NCBI GenBank assembly: GCA_000716465.1
Contig: JNWL01000024.1
Span: forward strand, 1 to 64,000
Direction: 5' to 3'
Source of the DNA: Streptomyces bikiniensis
GTDB taxonomy: Bacteria > Actinomycetota > Actinomycetes > Streptomycetales > Streptomycetaceae
Length of the DNA stretch: 64,000 nucleotides
The translations under genes and the position numbers were made by a program. Positions within the stretch are counted from its first letter, which is position 1, and each line of letters begins with the position of its first letter. The notes below the pieces were generated by a model that worked only from the letters and a program-made list of their open reading frames with translations, did not search any database and was not told the DNA's origin. Positions 52,901-61,796 of this stretch are shown here, in pieces.

Positions 52901-53207
52901 TCAGTCGATCCGGTGATCGGGAACGGTCCGGATTCGGAACGACGGAGCCACATCCCGTGCGGCGCCCCCCGATCAGGGCGTTCCCGGGCAGGGACAGGAC
53001 ACGCGCGGACCCGCTCGTCACCTCCGCGCACAGCGGTGCTCCACCGGCCGCCCCTCGCGTTTCACCGGGACACGACCCGCCCTCAGGGCCGCCCGGTGCC
53101 TGCTCCACAGCCGTACGCCACGCGTCCCGCCCGCCGGCTCCGTGCCCCGAGCACCCGGCCGGCCCGCGATCCCGCCGACGTCACGCCCACTCACCCCAAG
53201 GAGCGCC

Positions 53208-54254
53208 ATGAGCCTCGTCGACGTGCACAACGAATGGGACCCCCTGGAGGAGATCATCATCGGTACGGCGGTGGGCGCACGGGTCCCCCGGGCCGACCGC
53301 AGCGTCTTCGCGGTGGAGTACGCGGGGGACTACGACAGCCAGGACCAGATCCCCTCCGGCGCCTACCCGGACCGCGTGCTGAAGGAGACGGAGGAGGAAC
53401 TCCACGTCCTGGCCGAGGAACTGACCAAGCTCGGCGTCACGGTCCGCCGTCCCGCGGCACGCGACAACGCGGCCCTGATCAGGACCCCCGACTGGGAGAC
53501 GGACGGCTTCCACGACTACTGCCCGCGCGACGGCCTGCTGACCGTCGGCGACACCGTCATCGAGACGCCGATGGCGCTGCGCGCCCGCTTCCTGGAGTCG
53601 CTCGCCTACAAGGACATCCTGCTGGACTACTTCGCCAGCGGTGCCCGGTGGCTGTCGGCCCCCAAGCCCCGGCTGACCGACGCGTCCTACGATCCACAGG
53701 CACCGGCCGGTGAGCGCCTGACCGACGTGGAGCCGGTGTTCGACGCCGCCAACGTGCTGCGCTTCGGCACCGACCTGCTCTACCTGGTGTCCGACAGCGG
53801 CAACGAACTCGGCGCCAAGTGGCTCCAGTCGGCGGTCGGCGACACCTACACGGTGCACCCCTGCCGGGGGCTGTACGCGTCCACCCACGTGGACTCCACC
53901 ATCGTGCCGCTGCGGCCCGGCCTCGTGCTGACCAACCCCTCGCGGGTGAACGACGGGAACATGCCGGACTTCCTGCGGTCGTGGGAGACCATCACCTGCC
54001 CGGAGCTGGTGGACATCGGCTTCACCGGCGACAAGCCGCACTGCTCGGTGTGGATCGGCATGAACCTGCTGGTGGTGCGACCCGACCTGGCCGTGGTGGA
54101 CCGCCGGCAGACCGAGTTGATCAAGCTGCTGGAGAAGCACGGGACGGACGTGCTGCCGCTCCAGCTCACCCACTCGCGCACCCTCGGCGGCGGCTTCCAC
54201 TGCGCCACGCTCGACGTCCGCCGCACCGGCTCGCTGGAGACCTACCGGTTCTGA
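53208..54254 (+). CDS. strB1: Inosamine-phosphate amidinotransferase
   Basis: A 348-residue enzyme of the arginine:glycine amidinotransferase family. The triad is complete and at the same positions as in the crystallised S. griseus enzyme: Asp179 ([13 protein letters not shown]), His227 ([11 protein letters not shown]) and Cys332 ([11 protein letters not shown]). It transfers the amidino group of arginine to scyllo-inosamine-4-phosphate. Because StrB2 lacks catalytic residues, StrB1 may perform both amidinations here. AAGGAG precedes the ATG. It opens the block strB1-F-G-H-I-K-S-T. Confidence 0.95.
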   Translation: MSLVDVHNEWDPLEEIIIGTAVGARVPRADRSVFAVEYAGDYDSQDQIPSGAYPDRVLKETEEELHVLAEELTKLGVTVRRPAARDNAALIRTPDWETDGFHDYCPRDGLLTVGDTVIETPMALRARFLESLAYKDILLDYFASGARWLSAPKPRLTDASYDPQAPAGERLTDVEPVFDAANVLRFGTDLLYLVSDSGNELGAKWLQSAVGDTYTVHPCRGLYASTHVDSTIVPLRPGLVLTNPSRVNDGNMPDFLRSWETITCPELVDIGFTGDKPHCSVWIGMNLLVVRPDLAVVDRRQTELIKLLEKHGTDVLPLQLTHSRTLGGGFHCATLDVRRTGSLETYRF

Positions 54255-54294
54255 TGTCCCGCCACGTCCGCTACCGCCAAGGAAGGTTGACCAC

Positions 54295-55140
54295 GTGATC
54301 GGTTACGGCGTCTGCGTAGGCCCGGGCAATCTGTTCGAGCGCATCTGCCTGCCGGGTATCGAGCGGGTCCGCACACCGGGCAGCCCGGTGTTCACCATGC
54401 GCAACCAGCGTTCACTGTTCTCGGCGTACAACGCCATGTTCGACCAGGCGGCCGCCAACTCCGACATCACCGGGCTGGTGATGCTCCACGACGACGTCGA
54501 GCTGCGGAAGAACCCGGCCGAGGTGGCACAGCCGGTCTTCGAGGACGACTCCGTCGGGATGCTCGGCTCGGTCGGCGGCTCCGACACCGTCTCGCTGGCC
54601 TGGTGGAACGAGAAGGAGACCCGGCGCGGCCGGGTCACCGACTACGACAAGGTCCACGACTACGGGTCGGACCGCTACGAGGTCCACGCCGTGGACGACG
54701 TCATCCTGTGCGTCAACCGCTGGACCATCGAGAACATCCGCTTCCCCGAGGGGCACTACCGCGGTTTCGAGGGGCTCGGCGTCATTCTCGCCACCCTGAT
54801 CCGCGCCGCCGGCAAGCGCGTGATCGTCCAGGACCTCCAGGACGTCATGCACCACAACGACGGACGCGGTTTCAACGGTCTGAAGGACTGGCGCCACAAC
54901 GAACTGCGCTGGCATCGCGAGTTCTTCGACCTCAGTCCGCTCGAACGGGTGGGCAACCACCTGGAGCGGCTCACCATCCCCACCATCCCCCTGCGGCTCG
55001 CCGCCCGCCGGCTGGCGGTGCGCGCGGCCGGCCGGGCCCACGAGGTCAGCGACGGGGAGACGGGCGACCCCGTGATCGACGAACTGGTCGGCGGCTGGTA
55101 CCGGCGGTGCAAGCGCCTGCGCGGCCGCATGCAGGTGTGA
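54295..55140 (+). CDS. strF: StrF, glycosyltransferase-2-like protein
   Basis: A 281-residue protein of the StrF family (GT-A/Glyco_tranf_2-like fold). VMLHDDVELRKNPAEVAQPV provides the acidic metal-binding cluster where GT-A enzymes have DxD, and FPEGHYRGFEGLGVIL and DVMHHNDGRG follow. It has been proposed to act in N-methyl-L-glucosamine formation or transfer; no activity is established. The start is GTG at 54295 with AAGGAAGG upstream. The strG gene begins 9 bases after its stop. Confidence 0.87.
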   Translation: MIGYGVCVGPGNLFERICLPGIERVRTPGSPVFTMRNQRSLFSAYNAMFDQAAANSDITGLVMLHDDVELRKNPAEVAQPVFEDDSVGMLGSVGGSDTVSLAWWNEKETRRGRVTDYDKVHDYGSDRYEVHAVDDVILCVNRWTIENIRFPEGHYRGFEGLGVILATLIRAAGKRVIVQDLQDVMHHNDGRGFNGLKDWRHNELRWHREFFDLSPLERVGNHLERLTIPTIPLRLAARRLAVRAAGRAHEVSDGETGDPVIDELVGGWYRRCKRLRGRMQV

Positions 55141-55149
55141 GGAGAAAAA

Positions 55150-55749
55150 ATGGCCAAGTACACACGGCTCCGCTACGACGTGACCCGGATCCCCCTCGCC
55201 GACCTCGTGCGCGAGGTGCTGAAGGTGGACGACCTGGAGGGCCTGGCGGCCAGTGAGTGGCTCGCCACCCGGGAGACCGACCAGAGCACGCCGTACCACA
55301 AGCAGTTCTACGACAACTTCGACATCGTCTCGCCCGTGTACCGCACGCTGGCACGGCACCTGCTCGGCGACACGGTCGACGACGTCTACCTCCAGCGGGT
55401 GCCCACCTTCCGCGTGCACCTGCGCAACTCCGTCGCCGTGGGCTCCTGGCACCGCGACCGCGACTTCGGGCACGACCCGGCGGAGGTCAACTACTGGGTG
55501 CCGGTCACCCGGGCCTTCGGCAACAACACGCTGTGGATCGACAACGAGCCGGTGCACGCCGAGTACGGCGAGGTCATCGTCTTCGACGGCGCCAACTCCT
55601 GGCACGGCAACGTCGTCAACGACACCGAGATCAGCCGGGTCAGCATCGACTTCCGCACGCTGCCCCGGTCCGCGTACCAGCCCAGCGGGAAGAAGTCCGT
55701 GTCCTTCGGACTGCCCTTCCTGCTCGGCCAGTACTGGGACGTCGTCTGA
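55150..55749 (+). CDS. strG: StrG, Fe(II)/2-oxoglutarate-oxygenase-like protein
   Basis: A 199-residue protein with an apparently complete Fe(II) facial triad: His101-x-Asp103 (GSWHRDRDFGH), His152 (ANSWHGNVVN), and Arg163 or Arg169 (ISRVSIDFR) for 2-oxoglutarate. The fold type is phytanoyl/prolyl-hydroxylase-like. StrG has no proven reaction; with StrF and StsA it is usually linked to the N-methyl-L-glucosamine unit, and an oxidation or epimerisation there is plausible. It is closely spaced after strF (9 bases), so both are probably translated from one mRNA. Confidence 0.87.
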   Translation: MAKYTRLRYDVTRIPLADLVREVLKVDDLEGLAASEWLATRETDQSTPYHKQFYDNFDIVSPVYRTLARHLLGDTVDDVYLQRVPTFRVHLRNSVAVGSWHRDRDFGHDPAEVNYWVPVTRAFGNNTLWIDNEPVHAEYGEVIVFDGANSWHGNVVNDTEISRVSIDFRTLPRSAYQPSGKKSVSFGLPFLLGQYWDVV

Positions 55750-55789
55750 ACCCCGGCCGGCTCCCGCGCCACGACGAAATGGCCCCGAC

Positions 55790-56947
55790 ATGGTGATGAC
55801 CTCCGATCCGATCGGGAACCCCCCGGGCGACACACGCCCGGGGGAGTCCCTGACACACCTCGACCACCGCTTCCGGGAGTTCCTGGCCGGGCTCCCGGAC
55901 GACCGCCCCCCGTGGTTCTGCTTCTTCTCCTCCGGCCTGCTGCACGTCGTCCACCACTTCCTGCGCTTCGTCCCCGAGCGGCTGAACTGCGTCTTCGTGT
56001 GCTCCGCGCTCAGCGCCGAGGAGATCGCGCTGCGCGACCGCATGAGCGGCGGCCTGCCCGTCTTCGACATGGACGACCGGGTCGGCAGCCACGAGATCTT
56101 CGAGCTCCTGCTGCGCAACACGGACCGGCCGTTCGGCATCGTCGACGTCGACTGCTTCGTCACCGACACCGACTGGTTCGACCGCTGCACGGACGGACTG
56201 GAACCGGGCGTGGCGGTCAGCGGCCCCCTCAGCTACGGCCCCATCCCCCTGGCCGCACCGCCCTTCCTGGCCCTGGACCCCCGGGTCCGTCCCGACATCG
56301 AGCGCGCCATCGGCGGCCCCGTCACACCCGCCGCCTACGCGTACGTCCCCCCGGGGCCGGAGAAGGAGATCGACGGCGCGACGGTGCGGCTCATCGAGCC
56401 GCACCACGAGCGGGCCCTGGCCCGGGTGATGGCCCTGGAGGGTCCCCGGCTGCCCTTCCCGCAGGGCGGGGTGGTGGACGTCCTCGACGACGGCAGGGAG
56501 GTGCGCAGCCACGAGCGCCATCACCACCTCCACAACGGCAACGAGGTGATCCGCGTCGTCTTCGACGGGCTGATGTTCTACCAGCTGATGGCCCTGGCCG
56601 CGGGCCTGCGGATCGCCCACTTCCACCAGTTCCCGGGCACCAAGGTCTTCGCCCCCCAACTGGTCCACGCCGGCGGCATCTCCTACTGGCATCGGCTGCG
56701 GCCCAGCGAGATCGCCGCGGGCATCCACGAGCTGCCCTGGTCGGCGCACGTCGACGCCCTGCTCCTGGAGGACTTCAACAAACGGCCGGACGCCCCCTCG
56801 GGCTACCGGACCCGCAGCACCCGGCTCGCCGCCAGTCTGCGCCAGTCCAAGGCCGACCTGGCGGGGCTGCGCGAGGAGCTGCGCACCAAGCTCACCTCCT
56901 CCGGCGTGGACGTGACCGACCCCCGCTGGGCCGCCGTACTCGACTGA
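55790..56947 (+). CDS. strH: StrH, putative glycosyltransferase
   Basis: A 385-residue soluble protein with [17 protein letters not shown], an acidic DxD-type site of GT-A glycosyltransferases, preceded by a region with [18 protein letters not shown]. In streptomycin clusters StrH is the proposed transferase joining dihydrostreptose to streptidine-6-phosphate; experimental proof is lacking to my knowledge. A His-rich [13 protein letters not shown] segment near residue 245 may bind metal. ATG at 55790 (or 55796). It follows strG by 40 bases. Confidence 0.83.
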   Translation: MVMTSDPIGNPPGDTRPGESLTHLDHRFREFLAGLPDDRPPWFCFFSSGLLHVVHHFLRFVPERLNCVFVCSALSAEEIALRDRMSGGLPVFDMDDRVGSHEIFELLLRNTDRPFGIVDVDCFVTDTDWFDRCTDGLEPGVAVSGPLSYGPIPLAAPPFLALDPRVRPDIERAIGGPVTPAAYAYVPPGPEKEIDGATVRLIEPHHERALARVMALEGPRLPFPQGGVVDVLDDGREVRSHERHHHLHNGNEVIRVVFDGLMFYQLMALAAGLRIAHFHQFPGTKVFAPQLVHAGGISYWHRLRPSEIAAGIHELPWSAHVDALLLEDFNKRPDAPSGYRTRSTRLAASLRQSKADLAGLREELRTKLTSSGVDVTDPRWAAVLD

Positions 56948-57014
56948 CGCAGGACCACCTACCGGCACCGGCACCCCCCGGGGGGGCGCCGACGGGCTGT
57001 TACGGAGACTTTCG

Positions 57015-58061
57015 ATGAGAGTGGGAATCGTCGGGGCCGGCCGCATGGGCCGGCTGCACGCCCGTACGCTCCTGGAGCTTCCCGAACCACCGGAACTGGT
57101 GGTCCACGACGTCGACCCCGACGGCGCCCACCGGCTGGCCCGTGCCCTTGCGGAGGAGACCGGGGCCCGCGTGACGGTGCGGCGGACGCTCGCCGAGGTC
57201 GTCGCCGGCGTGGACGCGCTGGTCGTGGCCACCCCGGCGACACAGCGGCGCGACCCGCTGCTGGCCGCGGCACGGGCGGGGGTGCCGGTGTTCTGCGAGA
57301 AGCCGCTCACCGCCGACGTGGCCGAGGCCCGCGAGCTGGCCGGCGCTCTCGCCCGCGCTCGACTGCACGTCGGCTTCCAGCGGCGCTGCGACCCCGCCTA
57401 CCGGGCACTGCGCGAGCGGATCGTCTCGGGCCGGCTCGGCCGCGTCCTGCTGGTGCGGTGCACCGCCTTCGACCACCACCCGCCGGCCGGCGCGTACGAA
57501 CGGACGGCCGGCGACATCTTCACCGACTGCCTCATCCACGACATCGACGCCGTGCACTGGCTGACCGGACAGCCCACCGTGGCCGTGCAGGCCGACGGGG
57601 CACGGCTGCTGGGCGGCGCCGGGTACGACGTGGCCACGGCCGCCCTGACCCTCGCCGACGGCGCCCGCGCGGTGCTCACCGCGTCCCGGCTCGACCCGCA
57701 CGGGTACGACCACCGGGTCGAGGTGCTGGGCACCGAGGGCTCGTACGCGGTCGGGTTCGACGCGCGGACCCCGCTGCGCCTGCTCGGCCAGGACGGCACG
57801 GGCCGCCCGCCCGCACCCGGCGGACACCCCCCGTACCAGGACTTCACCGACCGCTTCGCGACCGCCTACCGGCAGGAGATCCATGACTTCACCGACATGG
57901 TGACGCGAGGCGCCCCCAGCCCCTGTACCGCCGAGGAGGCACTGCGCGCGCAGGAAGTGGCCGCGGCCGCCGGCCGTGCCGCCGCGACCGGCACCCGTGT
58001 CGTCCTGGACCCGGCACCGGCCACCGGCGCGGCCACGCCCGTGGGGGGCCGGGCCGGATGA
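57015..58061 (+). CDS. strI: Gfo/Idh/MocA dehydrogenase, StrI
   Basis: A 348-residue NAD-dependent inositol-dehydrogenase-type enzyme: [40 protein letters not shown] (the EKP motif with catalytic Lys) and [20 protein letters not shown] (catalytic His region). StrI is assigned to oxidation of N-amidino-scyllo-inosamine before the second transamination by StrS. Its stop overlaps the strK start (ATGA, 58058-58061). Confidence 0.9.
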   Translation: MRVGIVGAGRMGRLHARTLLELPEPPELVVHDVDPDGAHRLARALAEETGARVTVRRTLAEVVAGVDALVVATPATQRRDPLLAAARAGVPVFCEKPLTADVAEARELAGALARARLHVGFQRRCDPAYRALRERIVSGRLGRVLLVRCTAFDHHPPAGAYERTAGDIFTDCLIHDIDAVHWLTGQPTVAVQADGARLLGGAGYDVATAALTLADGARAVLTASRLDPHGYDHRVEVLGTEGSYAVGFDARTPLRLLGQDGTGRPPAPGGHPPYQDFTDRFATAYRQEIHDFTDMVTRGAPSPCTAEEALRAQEVAAAAGRAAATGTRVVLDPAPATGAATPVGGRAG

Positions 58062-59476
58062 GCCGCACGCCCACCCACCGGGGACGCCACCGGGGGCGAC
58101 GCGGCGCCGCCGTGGCCGCGGCCCTGCTGGTCCTCGTCACCCTGCCCGCCGCCTCCACCGCCGACGGGCCCGGCGCAGCGCACCGGGACCGCGCGGCGGC
58201 GGACGACGCCCGAGGCCGCACAGCGGCGCAGACCGTCCCGGGCCGGGCACCGGCGGACAACGTCATCCTGCTCATCGGCGACGGCATGGGCGACGCGGAG
58301 ATCACCGCGGCACGCGACTACTCCGTCGGCGCGGCCGGCCGGCTGGCCCTGGACACACTGGCCACCACGGGGCGGCGCACCACCTTCTCCGTGGACGAGC
58401 GGGGCCGGCCGGTCTACGTCACCGATTCCGCCGCCGGCGCCACCGCCTGGGCGACGGGCCGGCGGACCGTCAACGGACGGGTCTCCAAGACCCCGGGCAC
58501 CAACCGGCCGCTGCCCACGCTGCTGGAGAAGGCCCGCCGCCACGGTTACGCGACGGGCAGCGTCACCACCGCCTCGGTCGCCGACGCGACCCCCGCCGCC
58601 CTGACGGCCCACGTCACGGACCGGTCCTGCAAGGGCCCCGCCGACATGGCCGAGTGCCCGGCGGACACCCGGGCGGCCGGCGGCGCCGGCTCCGTCGTGG
58701 AGCAGACGGTCGCCGCCCGCCCCGACGTCCTCCTCGGCGGCGGCGCCGACCACTTCGCACAGACCGTCAGGGACGGCCCGTACCGTGGCCGTACGGTGCT
58801 GGAACAGGCCCGCGCCGCCGGCTACCAGGTGGTGCGCGACCGGGCGGAACTGACGGCGGCCCGCACCGACCGGCCCGTGCTCGGGCTGTTCGCGCCCGAC
58901 TACCTGCCCGTGGAATGGACCGGGACACCGGCCGCGCCCGGTGGCACCGCGCCCCAGCGGTGCGCCGTCCACAACCCGGCCCGGCCCGCCGGCACACCCA
59001 CTTTGGCCGAGTCCACCCGCGCAGCGCTCGACCAGCTGACGGCCCGCCGCGACCGGGCCACCGGCAAGGGCTTCTTCCTCCAGGTCGAAGGCGCCTCGAT
59101 CGACGACCGGGCGCACGAGGCCGACCCCTGCGGGCAGATCGGCGAGACCGTGGCGTTCGACAGGGCGGTCGCGGTCGCCCTCGCGTACGCCGGGCGCCAC
59201 CCCCGCACCCTCGTGATCGTCACCGCCGACCACGGCCACGCGACCCAGATCCTGCCCGAGGACGCCCGGCCGCCCGGCCTGTCCAGCACCCTCGTCACCG
59301 ACGAGGGCGGCCGGATGCTCCTCGGGTACGCCACCGCCGGATCCGGCGGGACGCAGGAGCACACCGGGGTCACCGTGCCGGTCGCCGCCCGCGGTCCGCT
59401 CGCGCACCGGGTGCTCGGCCTCCGCGAGAACACCGAACTGTTCGGCACCGTGTGCGCGGCGCTCGGACTGCGATGA
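58058..59476 (+). CDS. strK: Secreted streptomycin-6-phosphate phosphatase (alkaline phosphatase family)
   Basis: A 472-residue precursor. An Arg-rich N-terminus and hydrophobic core ([20 protein letters not shown]) form a Sec- or Tat-like signal. Family motifs follow: [20 protein letters not shown], the nucleophile serine in [31 protein letters not shown] and [10 protein letters not shown]. StrK removes the 6-phosphate from exported inactive streptomycin-6-phosphate, giving active antibiotic outside the cell. It is translationally coupled to strI. Length and all metal-binding motifs are normal. Confidence 0.92.
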   Translation: MSRTPTHRGRHRGRRGAAVAAALLVLVTLPAASTADGPGAAHRDRAAADDARGRTAAQTVPGRAPADNVILLIGDGMGDAEITAARDYSVGAAGRLALDTLATTGRRTTFSVDERGRPVYVTDSAAGATAWATGRRTVNGRVSKTPGTNRPLPTLLEKARRHGYATGSVTTASVADATPAALTAHVTDRSCKGPADMAECPADTRAAGGAGSVVEQTVAARPDVLLGGGADHFAQTVRDGPYRGRTVLEQARAAGYQVVRDRAELTAARTDRPVLGLFAPDYLPVEWTGTPAAPGGTAPQRCAVHNPARPAGTPTLAESTRAALDQLTARRDRATGKGFFLQVEGASIDDRAHEADPCGQIGETVAFDRAVAVALAYAGRHPRTLVIVTADHGHATQILPEDARPPGLSSTLVTDEGGRMLLGYATAGSGGTQEHTGVTVPVAARGPLAHRVLGLRENTELFGTVCAALGLR

Positions 59477-59546
59477 ACCACGGCCGTGCCCGACGGCCCC
59501 CTGGACCATTCCCGACCGTTCCCCTTCCGAACCGAAAGGTCACACC

Positions 59547-60689
59547 TTGAGCTCCTTCCAGGAATTACCGCGGTGGCCCCAGCTGACGGACGACGACATC
59601 GAGGCGGCGGTGGCGGCCCTGCGCTCCAACCGCCTGGTGGGGCAGGGCAACAGCACCGTCCAGGAATTCGAGGCGGCCCTGGCCGCCGGCCAGCGCGTGG
59701 AGCACGCGGTCGCGGTGTCCACCGGCACGGCGGCCGTGCACCTCGCGCTGCACGTCCTGGACGTCGGGCCCGGCGACGAGGTCATCGTGCCCGCCCACAC
59801 CTTCATCGGCTCGGCGAGCCCCGTCGTGTACCTCGGCGCCCGCCCGGTCTTCGCCGACGTCACACCGGACACCCACTGCCTGGACCCGGACTCGGTGAAG
59901 TCGCTGATCACCGACCGGACCAAAGCCATCGTGGTCGTCCACATCAACGGCGTCGCCGCCGACATGGCCGCCCTGACCGCCGTCGCCGCCGAGGCGGGCG
60001 TCCCGGTCGTCGAGGACGCGGCGCAGGCGCTGGGCACCGAGATCGGTGGCCGTCCCATCGGCGGCTTCGGCGACCTCGCCTGCGTCAGCCTCTTCGAGCA
60101 GAAGGTGATCACGTCGGGTGGCGAGGGCGGCGCCGTGCTCACCGACAACCCGGACCACGCGGAGCGGCTGCGCCGCCTGCGCAGCCACGGCGAGGGCCCC
60201 ATCGAGGGCCGCCCCGGCATGATCTGGGCACACGAGGTGGGCTACAACTACCGCCTCACCTCGGTCCAGGCAGCCATCGGCCTGGCCCAGCACAAGCGGC
60301 TCGGCGAGATGGTCGAGGCCCGCCGTCGCAACGCCGCCCGCCTCTCGGAGCGGCTGGCCGGTGTCGAGGGCCTGGAACTGCCGGTGGAGCCGGAGGGCAC
60401 CACCCACGCGTTCTGGAAGTACGCGGTGCGCGTGGCGCCGGGCGGCGGCCGCCGCCCGGCCGGGGAGATCGCGGCCGACCTCCGCTCGCGAGGCGTCCCG
60501 GTGCTGCTGCGCTACCCGTTCCCGCTGCACAAGCAGCCCGCGTTCGCCGGACACGAGGGGACCTCCCTGCCCGTCGCCGAACGGCTGTCCCAGGAACTGC
60601 TGGCGCTGCCGTCCCACCCGGGGCTCACCGAGGGGCACCTGGACCACGTTGCCGACGAGGTCCGCCGGGCCGTCGCCGTCACGGCGTGA
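59547..60689 (+). CDS. strS: Second streptidine aminotransferase, StrS
   Basis: A 380-residue DegT-family PLP enzyme: STGTAAVHLALHVLDVGPGD, VVEDAAQALGTEIG and the lysine in SLFEQKVITSGGEGGAV. StrS is assigned to L-alanine:N-amidino-3-keto-scyllo-inosamine transamination, the second amination of the streptidine ring. The start appears to be TTG at 59547, with GAAAGG 7 bases upstream. The 3' end runs into an imperfect 44-bp tandem duplication that includes the stop codon. It follows strK by 70 bases. Confidence 0.87.
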   Translation: MSSFQELPRWPQLTDDDIEAAVAALRSNRLVGQGNSTVQEFEAALAAGQRVEHAVAVSTGTAAVHLALHVLDVGPGDEVIVPAHTFIGSASPVVYLGARPVFADVTPDTHCLDPDSVKSLITDRTKAIVVVHINGVAADMAALTAVAAEAGVPVVEDAAQALGTEIGGRPIGGFGDLACVSLFEQKVITSGGEGGAVLTDNPDHAERLRRLRSHGEGPIEGRPGMIWAHEVGYNYRLTSVQAAIGLAQHKRLGEMVEARRRNAARLSERLAGVEGLELPVEPEGTTHAFWKYAVRVAPGGGRRPAGEIAADLRSRGVPVLLRYPFPLHKQPAFAGHEGTSLPVAERLSQELLALPSHPGLTEGHLDHVADEVRRAVAVTA

Positions 60690-60750
60690 CCCGCACCCCG
60701 TCCGACGCACCGGCCGCGCGCGTCACGGCGTGACCCGCGTCCCGTCCGCC
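60677..60750 (+). repeat. 44-bp imperfect tandem duplication at the strS 3' end
   Basis: CGTCACGGCGTGACCCGC, carrying the strS stop, recurs exactly 44 bases later (60721), and the match continues for about 30 bases with three differences. Each copy contains the palindrome GTCAC-GGC-GTGAC. Confidence 0.7.
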
Positions 60751-60839
60751 GACGGTCCCACGGGCGCCGCACCGGCCGCGTACCCGCGCGGTGCGGCGCC
60801 CGCCGCCTCCCGACGACTCCGACACACCAGGAGAGCCAC

Positions 60840-61793
60840 ATGACCACCACCCCCCGGCCCGCCTCCGCGCCGCCCCCCGGCCCCGAGGGTCCGCCGCTGC
60901 TCCTCGGCACCTCCGCCTTCGGCCAGAACGAACGCGGCTTCCCCGTCTACGACGCCTACTGGGAGGGCGGCGGCCGCGCCTTCGACACCGCCTGGCTCTA
61001 CGGCCACGCCTACGGCCCCGGCTGCTGCGAACGCACCTTCGGCGCCTGGGCACGGTCGCGCGGCGTCGAGAAGGACGTCTGGGTGCTGGCCAAGGGCGCG
61101 CACACCCCGGAGTGCGTGCCCGACCGCGTCGAACCCCAACTGACCGAGAGCTTCGAGCGCATGGGCCGCGACGACGCCGCGCTCTACATGCTCCACCGCG
61201 ACAACACCGACGTCCCCGTGGGGGAGTTCGTCACCGTCCTCGCCGACCTCGTGGACCGCGGCCTCATCGGCGCGTACGGCATGTCCAACTGGACCCTCGA
61301 ACGGGTCGTCGAGGCCGTCGCCTACGCCCGCGCGCACGGCCTGCCGCTGCCCGCCGGCATCAGCAACCAGTACAGCCTGATCAACATGGTCCACCCCATC
61401 TACCCGGGCACCGTGACCTCCAACGACCCCGCCTGGCGGGACTGGCTCGCCGAAGGGGCCGTCCGGCTGTACCCCTGGGCCAGCCAGGGCCGCGGCGCGC
61501 ACGCGCTCGCCGACCCCGGCGAGCTGCGCACCGGTGCGCTCGCCGAAAGCTGGTACAGCGAGACCAACGCCGCCCGGGTCCACCGCGCCCGCCTCCTCGC
61601 CCGGCGCACGGGGATCTCCGCCACCGGCATCGCCCTCGCCTGGACCCTCTCCCAGCCCTTTCCGGTCGTCGCCCTCATCGGGCCCCGGTCGCCCGAGGAG
61701 GTCCGCGACTCCCTGGCCGCCGCGGCCCACCGGCTCACCGACGCCGAGCGCGACTGGCTGGAGACCGGCGAGGGCGACCTCCCGGACCGCTGA
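60840..61793 (+). CDS. strT: Aldo/keto reductase family protein, StrT-like
   Basis: A 317-residue TIM-barrel oxidoreductase: AFDTAWLYGHAYG (Asp and the Tyr of the catalytic tetrad), DVWVLAKGAH (Lys), YMLHRDN (His), GAYGMSNWTLE and ALIGPRSPEEV (NADP-binding end). It is the last strand-matched gene of the str block; the name strT is given by position after strS and is less certain than the others. A carbonyl reduction in the pathway or housekeeping of product aldehydes is possible. AGGAGAG precedes the ATG. The next gene starts 4 bases after its stop. Confidence 0.68.
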   Translation: MTTTPRPASAPPPGPEGPPLLLGTSAFGQNERGFPVYDAYWEGGGRAFDTAWLYGHAYGPGCCERTFGAWARSRGVEKDVWVLAKGAHTPECVPDRVEPQLTESFERMGRDDAALYMLHRDNTDVPVGEFVTVLADLVDRGLIGAYGMSNWTLERVVEAVAYARAHGLPLPAGISNQYSLINMVHPIYPGTVTSNDPAWRDWLAEGAVRLYPWASQGRGAHALADPGELRTGALAESWYSETNAARVHRARLLARRTGISATGIALAWTLSQPFPVVALIGPRSPEEVRDSLAAAAHRLTDAERDWLETGEGDLPDR

Positions 61794-61796
61794 CCC

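Noticed and set aside
52878..52910. StrR palindrome at the strB1 promoter (GATCGAGAC ... CAGTCGATC)
   Set aside because: The left half matches poorly and the spacer is 15 rather than 11, so it was not called as a site.
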